Below are positions 46,396-55,877 of a DNA stretch of 64,000 bases, in pieces. The position numbers and the translations under genes were made by a program. Numbering within the stretch: position 1 is the first letter of the stretch; the number at the start of each line of letters is the position of its first letter. The DNA lies in assembly GCF_000757905.1 (NCBI RefSeq), contig NZ_JRLH01000006.1; one strand, 5' to 3'. The notes beneath the pieces were generated by a model that was not told the DNA's origin, did no database searches, and saw only the letters and a list, made by a program, of their open reading frames with translations. This stretch comes from Arsenophonus nilaparvatae (lineage in GTDB: Bacteria > Pseudomonadota > Gammaproteobacteria > Enterobacterales > Enterobacteriaceae).

Positions 46396-47671
46396 ACATC
46401 TCTTGCTTTATTGATTCAAAGGATTTTTTTTCATCTTGAGATTGTATAAGCCAACTATTTATTTTGTTATATTTATATAACATCTCATCGTTTTCACAGT
46501 TTTCGCCTTCTTTATATTCACCTAAATCAATAAATATTTTCAATTCTTCAATTTTACTTAAAATTTTTCTAACTTGAGCGGCATGACTCAAATGTTGTTG
46601 ATCACATATGTGAGAAGCTACACGACTTATACTTTGTAGAATACTAATAGCAGGGTAATGACTCTTTTCTGCCAATTTACGATTTAAATAAATGTGTCCA
46701 TCAAGAATAGAACGGATCTCTTCTGCAATCGGATCAGGCTCATCATCACTTTCTAATAATATAGTATAAAATGCTGTTATTCCCCCTTTTTGTGTAAGCC
46801 CTGGCCGTTCCAATAATTTTGGCAATGCTTCAAATACAGAGGCAGGATATCCGCGTCTGGCTGGCGGTTCTCCTGCAGCTAATGCAACGTCGCGTAATGC
46901 TCTGGAATAACGTGTTATTGAATCTAAAAACAGTACTACGTTACTTCCTGCATCGCGAAAATATTCTGCGATTGTTGTAGCAACCAGAGCAGCATTTACC
47001 CGATCTATTGAAGAGTAATCAGAAGTGGCGTAGACGATAACACATTTATCAATATGACCAGTTTGTTTCAGTGTATCAACAAATTCAGTCAACTCACGCC
47101 CCCGTTCACCAATTAATGCGATAACAAAAATATCTGCACTGGCATGTTGTATCATCATATGTATCAGTGATGTTTTTCCACATCCAGCAGAAGCAAAAAT
47201 ACCCAATCGTTGACCAATTCCACAGGTAATTAGTCCATCGATCGCTTTAATACCGGTTACAAATGGATGTTGTATTGGTTTTCTTTGCAAATAATTTGGT
47301 GAACTTTGGTTGATCCCACGCTTTTCATTAGTTAATAAACCACTTTTTTCTTTAAAACTTTCAGCAATGTCTCCCATTGAATTTATGACACAACCCAATA
47401 AATCTGATGAAAGTTTTATGGTAAAATGTTCTTTTGATGTAATAATAACACTCTCTTTTGAGATCCCTATCGATTCACCAATTAGCCCTAGTATTACAGT
47501 ATCTTTTCGAAAACCAAGAACTTGTGCCTTAGCAATAATTTTCGTGTCTCGCCAATTTTTATGAATATGGCAAATTTCACCAATTTCACAATCGGCAATA
47601 TTGGCTTCAATCACTGTTCCTAATAGCGACTGAATTTTATATATTCTATGGCTTAAAGTAATTTCATTCAT
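46379..47671 (-). CDS. invC: Type III secretion ATPase, InvC/Spa47/YscN type
   Basis: ATG 47671 (MNEITLSHRIYK) is preferred to the TTG at 47677; 430 residues, as expected for InvC (431). Walker A is GIFASAGCGKTSL, Walker B NVVLFLDSITRYSRAL, followed by GEPPARRGYPASVFEALPKLLERPG typical of F1-like secretion ATPases. It unfolds substrates and releases chaperones at the export gate. The ribosome site lies in a duplicated 14-bp segment (see 47673-47700). Confidence 0.95.
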   Translation of the reverse strand: MNEITLSHRIYKIQSLLGTVIEANIADCEIGEICHIHKNWRDTKIIAKAQVLGFRKDTVILGLIGESIGISKESVIITSKEHFTIKLSSDLLGCVINSMGDIAESFKEKSGLLTNEKRGINQSSPNYLQRKPIQHPFVTGIKAIDGLITCGIGQRLGIFASAGCGKTSLIHMMIQHASADIFVIALIGERGRELTEFVDTLKQTGHIDKCVIVYATSDYSSIDRVNAALVATTIAEYFRDAGSNVVLFLDSITRYSRALRDVALAAGEPPARRGYPASVFEALPKLLERPGLTQKGGITAFYTILLESDDEPDPIAEEIRSILDGHIYLNRKLAEKSHYPAISILQSISRVASHICDQQHLSHAAQVRKILSKIEELKIFIDLGEYKEGENCENDEMLYKYNKINSWLIQSQDEKKSFESIKQEMYEILS

Positions 47672-47672
47672 T

Positions 47673-47700
47673 AACAAAGCATCTCTAACAAAGCATCTCT
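47673..47700 (-). repeat. 14-bp tandem duplication at the invB-invC junction
   Basis: AACAAAGCATCTCT occurs twice head to tail. The copy nearer invB holds that gene's last codons and stop. Without the duplication the stop and the invC start would nearly overlap (TGTTAATG). The repeat therefore adds 14 bp and a second AGAG element before the invC start. Confidence 0.85.
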
Positions 47701-48086
47701 GAATAATTATTTATTAAGTGGAAGAATTCCTCTAACGCCGCAGAAAAGCTGGCTCCATCGACTAAATATGCAGGAGCTACGACGCCTGCCAAATTAATAT
47801 ATTGATTACGAGAAACTAATTGTAACTGTTTTGTCACGGTAAACAGGCATTCTTCCATTAATTTATTTAATATCTTTTCGCTTAATTGACAAATCAAATT
47901 ACTGCTCACTTCGCAAAGAGGGCTCCACAGCCATACATAATTATCATCAATACTTATATTGATATCTAATGAATCACTAAATTCTAATGTAATCGTTGAA
48001 TGTCCATCAAAATCAGAAATTAAATTTTTATCACAACCACTATGTGCTAGCGCATCACGAACTAATAAGGCAATATCAATATGCAT
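47685..48086 (-). CDS. invB: Class I type III chaperone, InvB/SpaK type
   Basis: 133 residues, same size as InvB (135). Mixed alpha/beta CesT-like pattern (SDSLDINISIDDNYVWLWSP; QLSEKILNKLMEECLFTVTK). InvB in Salmonella is the chaperone for effectors SipA, SopA and SopE. That makes it a candidate chaperone for the 338-residue gene and the SopA-like proteins here. Lies between the gate protein and the ATPase as in SPI-1. Confidence 0.85.
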   Translation of the reverse strand: MHIDIALLVRDALAHSGCDKNLISDFDGHSTITLEFSDSLDINISIDDNYVWLWSPLCEVSSNLICQLSEKILNKLMEECLFTVTKQLQLVSRNQYINLAGVVAPAYLVDGASFSAALEEFFHLINNYSEMLC

Positions 48087-48103
48087 ACTCTCTCCATTTA
48101 GTT

Positions 48104-50128
48104 TTAAATCGTTCTCAATACATTTACGGAAACCGTTTCTGTTAATTCACCAAAAGAAATAACATCCACATTGTTAAATTTATTTTCAACAAACTTTTTT
48201 AAAAATCTTCTAATATCAACTGAACATAAAATTACAAAATCATTATAAGATAACGGCATGCTATCTAATGCTAATGATATTTTATCTAATAAATATTCAG
48301 ATTCTTTAGGTTCTAAATTCAAAAAAGCACCGGCCGAGGTATTTCGTATATTACTCCGAATAACCTCTTCATTTTCATTTGATAATAAAATAACGTTTAA
48401 ATTATTTCCTCGCGAAAATTTATGACAAATATATCTTCCTAATGCACTACGAATATGTTCGACAAGTAAAATAACATCTTTCTCTTTTGGTGCCCATTGT
48501 GCAATAGTTTCCATAATTAATTTCATGTTTTTTATTGATATTTTTTCATTAATTAGCCGTTGTAATATTTCTGCTATTCTTTGAATTGTTGCATGCCTTA
48601 CGACTTCCTTAATAAGATCTGGATACCTTTCTTCTAAATTATCAATTTCTTGCTTAGCTTCTTGTATACCAAAATATTCGTGTACATAACGAGTGAGTAT
48701 ATTGGCTAAATTAAAATAAATTTCATCTATATAATGGCGACATAAATATCCTATTTCTTTTATTTTTTCATAATCCGTTTCATTTATCCAAATATCATTA
48801 TTAATAGTAATCTTTTCAATCCCAAGATGTTCAATTTCATCTGTCTTATTAATAAGACGATATCCATCGTATCTAATATAAAATTGATCTGCTTTTATTT
48901 CATTAATTAATAGCACTATGGTATTTTCTTCTAAATCATCAGAATCACTTATTATGATATCAGGCAAATTTATTCCATAATCTAGATAAAATTTATTTTT
49001 TAATTTAGCAGAAATATTTTCTTTTTTTAAATTTTCAATTACGCTTTTATTAACAACCAAAATTAAAGGGATCGTTTCATTTGTTTTTTTATTAATCACC
49101 CCTTGATTATCTATCTCTAAGTCCGTTATTTCATTTTTTTCAATCAATGCCGTATCTTCTTTATTTGGTTTATTTCTTTTAAACTGAAGATAATACATGC
49201 TAGCTAATATTGCCGAAATCAATAAAAAAACAATAAAAGGAAAGCCAGGTAAACTGCCAATACTCAATGCAATAATTGCTGAAATAATCAAAATTAAAGG
49301 ATTAGTTAATAACTGGTTAATGATCGTTCTACCTAAGTTTTCATTATCACCATTAACTCTGGTAACAACAAAACCTGCTGCAACCGCTATTAATAAAGCA
49401 GGGATTTGTGCAACCAATCCATCACCTACCGTCAAAATCGTATAGGTTGCTAAAGCATGCGAAAAATCCATATGATGTTGGCTAATACCAACACTAATGC
49501 CGCCAATAAAATTTATGAAAATAATAATAATACTCGCAATTGCATCACCTTTGATAAATTTCATTGCACCATCAAAAGATCCATACAGCTGGCTTTCCCG
49601 TTCGACAACACTGCGCCGACGTTTAGCTTCTTCTGCATCAATAATACTAGAGCGTAGATCAGCATCGATACTCATTTGTTTGCCTGGCATACCATCCAGA
49701 GAAAAACGGGCAGCAACTTCTGCAACACGTTCTGAACCTTTGGTAATAACCATAAATTGTACAATAGTAACTATGGCAAAAATGACAAACCCAACAACTA
49801 AATTATCAGCAATAACAAATTGCCCAAATACAGCGACAATCTCCCCTGCATCAGCTTCACTTAATATTAATCGACTTGTACTGACGGTTAGGGATAATCT
49901 AAATAATGTTGTTATCAATAAAATGGCAGGGAATGATGAAAAATTTAGTATTCTATTTACATAAAATGAAGATAAAAATACTAATGCGGATAAAATAATA
50001 TTTAACGCGATTAAAAAATCAACTAAATATGTAGGTAAAGGAATTACCAACATCGAAATGATGACAAAAACTAAAATTAATACAAACAGCTCTGAATGTT
50101 TTTTTATTTCATTTAGAAATTTATTCAT
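48104..50128 (-). CDS. invA: Export-gate protein, InvA/MxiA/YscV type
   Basis: 674 residues. Six to eight N-terminal membrane helices with the FHIPEP-family signature region (SERVAEVAARFSLDGMPGKQMSIDADLRSS). A C-terminal cytosolic ring domain (residues about 350-674) follows. It forms the nonameric gate that receives chaperone-substrate complexes and uses proton motive force. Length near InvA (685). Intact. Confidence 0.95.
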   Translation of the reverse strand: MNKFLNEIKKHSELFVLILVFVIISMLVIPLPTYLVDFLIALNIILSALVFLSSFYVNRILNFSSFPAILLITTLFRLSLTVSTSRLILSEADAGEIVAVFGQFVIADNLVVGFVIFAIVTIVQFMVITKGSERVAEVAARFSLDGMPGKQMSIDADLRSSIIDAEEAKRRRSVVERESQLYGSFDGAMKFIKGDAIASIIIIFINFIGGISVGISQHHMDFSHALATYTILTVGDGLVAQIPALLIAVAAGFVVTRVNGDNENLGRTIINQLLTNPLILIISAIIALSIGSLPGFPFIVFLLISAILASMYYLQFKRNKPNKEDTALIEKNEITDLEIDNQGVINKKTNETIPLILVVNKSVIENLKKENISAKLKNKFYLDYGINLPDIIISDSDDLEENTIVLLINEIKADQFYIRYDGYRLINKTDEIEHLGIEKITINNDIWINETDYEKIKEIGYLCRHYIDEIYFNLANILTRYVHEYFGIQEAKQEIDNLEERYPDLIKEVVRHATIQRIAEILQRLINEKISIKNMKLIMETIAQWAPKEKDVILLVEHIRSALGRYICHKFSRGNNLNVILLSNENEEVIRSNIRNTSAGAFLNLEPKESEYLLDKISLALDSMPLSYNDFVILCSVDIRRFLKKFVENKFNNVDVISFGELTETVSVNVLRTI

Positions 50129-50156
50129 ATTTACTCAAATATTATAGTGATTTATA

Positions 50157-51254
50157 CTATCTTAAATGAAAAAAATTATTTAATTTTTCTATCAACTGCT
50201 CTTTTATTATTTCTTTATCATTCATATCAATAAAAATACATAGTGGCAATTTTTTTATTAAATTATAAATTAATTGAGTTATTTTTCCTTTATCTTCATT
50301 ACCACTATCCGCTTTTAATAATAAATCTAGAAAATTACCTATAGCATTAGGTTTTTCAAGTACACTAATAAAAAATAATACTATGTTTAACTCCCGAAAG
50401 GGAATTGCTTTACTTTTATAATAGTTAATTAAAGATTCAATAAAGAATTTATCACATGATTTTATTGTTTTTATTTGATTTAATCTTGACAAAAGATTAC
50501 CAAATTCTATTCGGCTACAACTGGGATCATTGGAATTAATATCAGTAATCGTTGCATTTTCGATAAATTGCAAAATTATTTCTCGATTTTCTGTTCCATA
50601 GGTTGAAATCCAGTTACCATAAATTTGTATCTCATATAGATCCGTTTCAATAAATTGTCTATAGCTCTCACGCAGTAAATAGGGTTCAACATCTATTTTA
50701 GAGCTAAATATACGTGCTTTAAGAGCAACATTAATTCCTGATTTTAATCGTTTTTTATTCGTAGTTTGTTCTACATAACTTAATACATCTGTTATTTTTT
50801 TTCTTTTTTTTTCATGTAGCATATTACGCCTAATTAAAGCTCGTAATACAATTACTAAATCACTATCATCAGTTATTAATTTTCTAAGCTGTGCTACTAA
50901 ATTTTGGGGAGAAATTTTTGGCACAGATAAAATATTTACTACTTTATCGATTTTTTGATCGATTTCATCATCCAAAACATAGTCAAATTCATTACAATTT
51001 TCTAATTCACTTTTTTTAACTAATTCTCTTCTCTGTCTAGTTTGCGATAGTAATAGTGCTTTTCCTTGTTCATTACCAAATTTTTTTTGGTTATATTGAT
51101 GCCTTTCTTCAATTTTGCTCTCACTTTCATCGTCGAGTGCCTCGTATCGATCCACTTTTTCCTGAGTATTCACTTTTTCCATAATTAATTTTTGTCTATG
51201 ACGCAGCATGTACTGGACAATATTATAAGAATTATTTATGTTATTACTCATCAA
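50157..51254 (-). CDS. invE: Gatekeeper protein, InvE/MxiC/YopN type
   Basis: 365 residues. The N-terminal half matches the gatekeeper pattern (KALLLSQTRQRRELVKKSEL, SVPKISPQNLVAQLRKLITD, SDLVIVLRALIRR) and the C-terminal half a TyeA-like helical bundle. Gatekeepers set the order translocators before effectors. The ATG overlaps the invG stop by 4 nt (ATGA). Confidence 0.85.
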   Translation of the reverse strand: MMSNNINNSYNIVQYMLRHRQKLIMEKVNTQEKVDRYEALDDESESKIEERHQYNQKKFGNEQGKALLLSQTRQRRELVKKSELENCNEFDYVLDDEIDQKIDKVVNILSVPKISPQNLVAQLRKLITDDSDLVIVLRALIRRNMLHEKKRKKITDVLSYVEQTTNKKRLKSGINVALKARIFSSKIDVEPYLLRESYRQFIETDLYEIQIYGNWISTYGTENREIILQFIENATITDINSNDPSCSRIEFGNLLSRLNQIKTIKSCDKFFIESLINYYKSKAIPFRELNIVLFFISVLEKPNAIGNFLDLLLKADSGNEDKGKITQLIYNLIKKLPLCIFIDMNDKEIIKEQLIEKLNNFFHLR

Positions 51255-52879
51255 CGATTACTCGAAAAATTTGACATCCAATTTTCTAATTTATTATCAA
51301 ATCTATCTTCTATTACTTTTTTAGCAATATTTTCTGCACTCAAACCTAAAGGATTAGTAATCTCTTTAGGTTGAATAAGAAATACTCTCACCAAACTATC
51401 CTTTTTTTCAGTAGTATAGCGAAATATATTACCTAAATAAGGAATATCTCCCAGTAATGGTATTTTTTCTTCTATATTTCTATGTTCATCACGAGTATAA
51501 CCACCAATTAATAAGCTTTTATTCTGAGGTACTCTAGCAATAGTACTAATATCTGTTCGTCCTATTTCTGGTAAATGATCAGTTAACTGTTGCCCTCGAC
51601 TTCCGTCTTGAACGGTAATCATCATTTCTATTTGATTATCAAGAGTAAACCTAGGTAATACGCTAATGGCTGTACCATAAGTAACATTTTTTAAATCTGT
51701 CGCTCTTTCTCCAATCAATTTAGTATAAAAAGTTCGATTATTATCAAATATTGCTGGAATATTTTCTTGTGTTAGTACCATTGGCCGAGAAACAATATTT
51801 GCTTTATCATTCCTTGTTAATGCAAATATATCTGCCATAAAACTAGCCCCATCAATAGTGCTTGTTCCTGCATTTATCGATATACCTAATTTTTGCCCAA
51901 TATTAGCACCACCACTCCATTTTATACCAAGCTGATCAAGCGCTTTTTTTTCTATATCAATAATCCATACTGATAGTTCAACATGCCTTTTAGTGATATC
52001 TAGCTGTTCTACAATCTTTCGTAAATAATTTACTTGTTCTTTATTACCTTTTATTAATAAGCTATTATTACCAGGATTAGATATAATAGAAACCGCACCT
52101 TTATTTAATGATAAATCTTCTGTTAGTAATGAATTATTATTCTGATTAGCTAAATCATCTTGATTTTTTTTTAGCGTATGCGTTTTTAATTTTGCAATAT
52201 TACTACTTGAAGCATCCATCAATTTATTTATTATTGATGCCATTCCTGGAATAATAATATCATTAAGCCTATATTGATAATGACGATCCTCTACAAAAGT
52301 ATTATATAATGGCACAATTGCTATTTTTTCTTGGCCATCAAAGCTTGTAGTCACTTCATCTAAAAACTGAGCAGTATTAATTATCGTCTCAATATAGACT
52401 GGCGGCCCAGATATATAAAATAAACGATTGTTACTACCTGAGCGCAATGGGTAACGTTCATCATACAGACCTGAATCTTTTAAAAAATTTTTTATCTCAG
52501 AAATTGTCGTATTATGTAAGGTAATAACAGTATCACGCATTTCAATTGCATCACAAATATATATTACTTGACTATTATCGTACCACATCAAATTAAGTTG
52601 CTGAGTAATGTCTTTTAAAGTATCCAGTGGATATTTAAGATCAAAATCGCCAGTTATTTTCTTTTTTACAGCAAGCTGACTAACTACGATTGGTTTATTA
52701 ATAACCGAAGATAGGGCATCAAAAACACCACGTATAGTTTCATTTTTAGCAATATAACCTGATTCGATATTTTGCTCTGATACAGCTTTAGAACTGGACA
52801 ATAATATGAAATTTAAAAACACTAAAAAAATTAATATACTGCTATCTTTTCTTATCAATAATTTCTTCATCGGTGACAC
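51251..52879 (-). CDS. invG: Outer-membrane secretin, InvG/MxiD/YscC type
   Basis: 542 residues with an N-terminal signal peptide (ILIFLVFLNFILLSSSKAVS). N0/N1 periplasmic domains follow (FDALSSVINKPIVVSQLAVK) and a secretin core (VELSVWIIDIEKKALDQLGI; VPQNKSLLIGGYTRDEHRNI; KIPLLGDIPYLGNIFRY). It forms the outer ring. A GTG start (52879) with AAGGAT upstream is favoured over ATG 52870. It overlaps the regulator gene by 38 nt. A pilotin is expected; see 30005-30547. Confidence 0.93.
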   Translation of the reverse strand: MSPMKKLLIRKDSSILIFLVFLNFILLSSSKAVSEQNIESGYIAKNETIRGVFDALSSVINKPIVVSQLAVKKKITGDFDLKYPLDTLKDITQQLNLMWYDNSQVIYICDAIEMRDTVITLHNTTISEIKNFLKDSGLYDERYPLRSGSNNRLFYISGPPVYIETIINTAQFLDEVTTSFDGQEKIAIVPLYNTFVEDRHYQYRLNDIIIPGMASIINKLMDASSSNIAKLKTHTLKKNQDDLANQNNNSLLTEDLSLNKGAVSIISNPGNNSLLIKGNKEQVNYLRKIVEQLDITKRHVELSVWIIDIEKKALDQLGIKWSGGANIGQKLGISINAGTSTIDGASFMADIFALTRNDKANIVSRPMVLTQENIPAIFDNNRTFYTKLIGERATDLKNVTYGTAISVLPRFTLDNQIEMMITVQDGSRGQQLTDHLPEIGRTDISTIARVPQNKSLLIGGYTRDEHRNIEEKIPLLGDIPYLGNIFRYTTEKKDSLVRVFLIQPKEITNPLGLSAENIAKKVIEDRFDNKLENWMSNFSSNR

Positions 52880-53672
52880 TAGATCCTTTCCTTTGATAGT
52901 ATCTTTTTAACCGGCTCGGACTTATCCCCAAAAAACTCTTCACTTCATCAGAAAAATGAGACAAATTGGAATAACCATATTTAAAAGCTATTTGTGTAAT
53001 ATTATGATTTTTATCGTTTAAATCTAATAACGCATTAACTAATCGCCATTTTTTTAACTCAGTTTTAGGAGAATTCCCTAATGCATTTCCTGCTAATTTT
53101 CTAAAGTAAGAAACAGATAATCCATATTTTACACTCATTTTCTGTAATTTTTGGTTTCCTTCTGACATCGATTCTTCAAGCAGAAAACTGACAATACGAT
53201 ATTCTTCATTTTGGCGTAATAAAGAAGAAAACCTTTCTGCTTTTTTTTCTTTATTAATTTGTTGACTCAAAAACCAATATTCAAGATTTTTTTGTTTTTT
53301 ATAAGTATCAAAATTAAAATTAATAAAAGCAGAAAGGTAATTATTCTTAAAATTATGGATTTGATTATTTGCTTTATCAATAAAAGCCTGCATTTTAGCT
53401 AAATGTAAGATATTTTCTTTTTTTAACCTGATTTCACCCGATAGAACATCTATTTTAGAAGGTAAAATCATCATGATCCCACTCTCTCCAATATCGAAAC
53501 AGCAAATTTCTTGATTTCCTTTTGAACTAATACGAAGTTCTGTTTTACTTACTGCCGTAACATAATAAAGAACTGGATTTTCTAATAAAATTTCGTCATA
53601 TTTTATCCACATAGATTCACTCTGCCGCAAAACTTGCTCCTTAACATGAAACCAGCTTCTAGCAAAAAACAC
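52842..53672 (-). CDS. AraC-family activator of the type III island, InvF/MxiE/YsaE type
   Basis: 276 residues. The C-terminal AraC double helix-turn-helix ends NITQIAFKYGYSNLSHFSDEV and FLGISPSRLKRYYQRK. The N-terminal ~150 residues would sense or bind a partner; InvF and YsaE act together with the SicA/SycB chaperone. Start is uncertain: the frame begins at a GTG (53672), while AAGGAG lies before a TTG about 50 bp further in. As first gene before invG, it is likely to activate the effector and translocator genes. Confidence 0.85.
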   Translation of the reverse strand: MFFARSWFHVKEQVLRQSESMWIKYDEILLENPVLYYVTAVSKTELRISSKGNQEICCFDIGESGIMMILPSKIDVLSGEIRLKKENILHLAKMQAFIDKANNQIHNFKNNYLSAFINFNFDTYKKQKNLEYWFLSQQINKEKKAERFSSLLRQNEEYRIVSFLLEESMSEGNQKLQKMSVKYGLSVSYFRKLAGNALGNSPKTELKKWRLVNALLDLNDKNHNITQIAFKYGYSNLSHFSDEVKSFLGISPSRLKRYYQRKGSSVTDEEIIDKKR

Positions 53673-53731
53673 GATCTCATTAAACCTTAAAATAACCCAA
53701 AGATCACAACCAAATTATGACGAAATCATGA

Positions 53732-54217
53732 CTATTTACATTTAATGTTCAATGTTAAACGCTGAAAACTATCCTTTATTGTATTTGAAGAACAAATACC
53801 CTCTTTGAATACAGGTAATATTCTGCCAATACTTTGCATATAAAGCCCACTTTGCCGCTTATCATGGTTAGGAATTTCGTATAAATAATCATTCTTTGCA
53901 TTTAAATCAATAAGTTTTACATCACTATTAAAACAATATCCTCTACCATAAATTGTTATAATCAAATTTTCCTGTTTAAACAATTTTCTCAATGAATATA
54001 TGCAACGAACAACTGATTCATCTTTTACTTCGCCACCTTGCCAAACATAAGCAACGATATCATCTTTCTTTATAATCTTTTTACTATTAGCCACTAGACA
54101 ACTTAATGCCCTTAATTCTTTAGGTGGTACTGCAATAATTTCTCCATTTTTCATCAGCATTTCATTGCAATGCAATCGATAATCTAAAAATTGAAAAACT
54201 AAATCTTGATGTTTCAT
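53732..54217 (-). CDS. Winged-helix (OmpR/ToxR-type DNA-binding) regulator
   Basis: ATG 54217 follows AGAGG at 9 nt and is preferred over 54226; 161 residues. Residues about 10-105 form an OmpR/PhoB-type winged helix (VPPKELRALSCLVANSKKII, then DDIVAYVWQGGEVKDESVVR and LIITIYGRGYCF). No receiver domain and no transmembrane helix are present, so it is neither a complete response regulator nor ToxR. The DNA-binding half resembles that of HilA, which activates SPI-1, but the C-terminal TPR region of HilA (553 residues) is missing. It is probably the top-level local activator, by position. Confidence 0.75.
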   Translation of the reverse strand: MKHQDLVFQFLDYRLHCNEMLMKNGEIIAVPPKELRALSCLVANSKKIIKKDDIVAYVWQGGEVKDESVVRCIYSLRKLFKQENLIITIYGRGYCFNSDVKLIDLNAKNDYLYEIPNHDKRQSGLYMQSIGRILPVFKEGICSSNTIKDSFQRLTLNIKCK

Positions 54218-54226
54218 AATAAGCAT

Positions 54227-55877
54227 CCTCTTCTACAACTTTATTTAATAGTCTAATTAATAGCCATCCTTGAAAAGGGTATCCATAATAAAATTGCTCT
54301 ACACTATCCGTTATTCTACAGATTTTTTATTATTTACATTAAATAAAATGATTGAAGGTTAAACAACTCTTACCACTAATATGAATAAATTTAAATTTTT
54401 TAATTCCATTACTTAACTCCGCTAATGAAAACAAGCATCAGTATGATTTTTAAATAATAAAATATATAGGAAGTATAATAATATATTATAATAGTTATCT
54501 ATTACAAGAAAAGATTAAAGTCATATTACCTCAATTATGCAATTTGTTTTTATCGATCCGTTTACGCATTATTGATAGCCTAAAACTATCAAAAAATAAA
54601 CATTTTAATAACCAATTGATAATAAAGAATATTATAATATTTTTTATTTGCGCATCAAAAAATAAACATAATCAATTTATTTATAATTTAACAATAACAT
54701 TTAATGCTTAAAATCATCCAAAATGAAACATTTTATTATCTAATAATAAATATTTTTTAAACTTTTACAATAAGATATTCTTTTTTGATATTTTATTTGA
54801 TAATAAATTTATTTTGTTATTTCTAAATATTTTATCAAATAAAATCTACTGTTATAAATTTATTATTACTTACACACAACATTAATTTATTGACTAATAA
54901 ATTAGTTTATTAAATATTTTTAATGATATCTCAATCTATTTATGTTTGTTTTTTAAACAAAAGTAGATATAAGATACTATTTTCCCCTTTCAATACAAAA
55001 TTATACCAATAAATATATATTTGATATGTACTGCAGGCTTTTGTTCACAACTAATTAATTCATCATCTTTTAATGCTCCAATTTTTCTTATCATTAATTT
55101 TTTGCTGTATAAAAATAAACTTAAATTTTAATAACTAATATTTCGTTCACTCTATAAAAGTTAGCTATTCTTTACCGCTTTAACTAGCCACTAAATAGCC
55201 ACTTTCCTTTTGTTGTAAGTGATAAATTTATTTTTATGCTATTTTTTAATTTTCTATAAGCACTAATTAATGATAGTAATTATCTTTATAAGCTATCATT
55301 GATAGATTTTAACACTAAAATAAAATCAAAATATGACTCTTCCATCTTACATGATAAATAGAAATTTATTTTATATTGTGAATAGAAACTTCATACAATA
55401 AAATTTAACTTACATTATGATTATGCAAACAAAAATATAACAATATTTTATTTTTGTTTGGAAATACTTAGTTGATTTTTATATAAAAACATTAATATCA
55501 AGACGTAATGAAAATAAAAGAATAGATTATTTTAAAAAATAATTCATAAGAATATTATGAAGTCTATATTTTTTAAGTTGTAATATTTCTTATTTACCAA
55601 TCTACCATTATAAATACCACATTTTTAGTAATTTAATATTATAAAAACAAAATATATATTCTATTAACGAGAAATAAATAAAATATAAAATATTTGTTAT
55701 TTTATAAAATACGCTATTACTCCTTAGCATATTGGTGTAGGATAAATATAATAGTACAAATATATCAAATAGCCCCTTTGGTTAACACGAATCTATTGTA
55801 ATTCTATCCATTTATACAACTATACTTATTGTCATATAATGAATTAACACTGATTAGAAAAAAATATAAGGATTATA
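54227..55877. other. 1.65-kb AT-rich non-coding region upstream of the island
   Basis: No open frame with coding character and no RNA gene recognised. Base composition is extremely A/T-rich. It must hold the promoter of the winged-helix regulator (minus strand) and that of the sulfur-amino-acid gene (plus strand). It includes an 11-bp inverted repeat (CAAACAAAAAT / ATTTTTGTTTG) at 55426-55460. It may be an H-NS-type silencing region or the remains of degraded genes. Confidence 0.5.
55426..55460. repeat. 11-bp inverted repeat in the AT-rich region
   Basis: CAAACAAAAAT and ATTTTTGTTTG flank a 13-nt AT-only spacer. It could be a factor-binding site or a remnant hairpin; chance occurrence in such AT-rich DNA is also possible. 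Confidence 0.4.

Noticed and set aside
49197..49964. Plus-strand frames opposite invA
   Set aside because: Antisense of the hydrophobic part of a strongly conserved gene.
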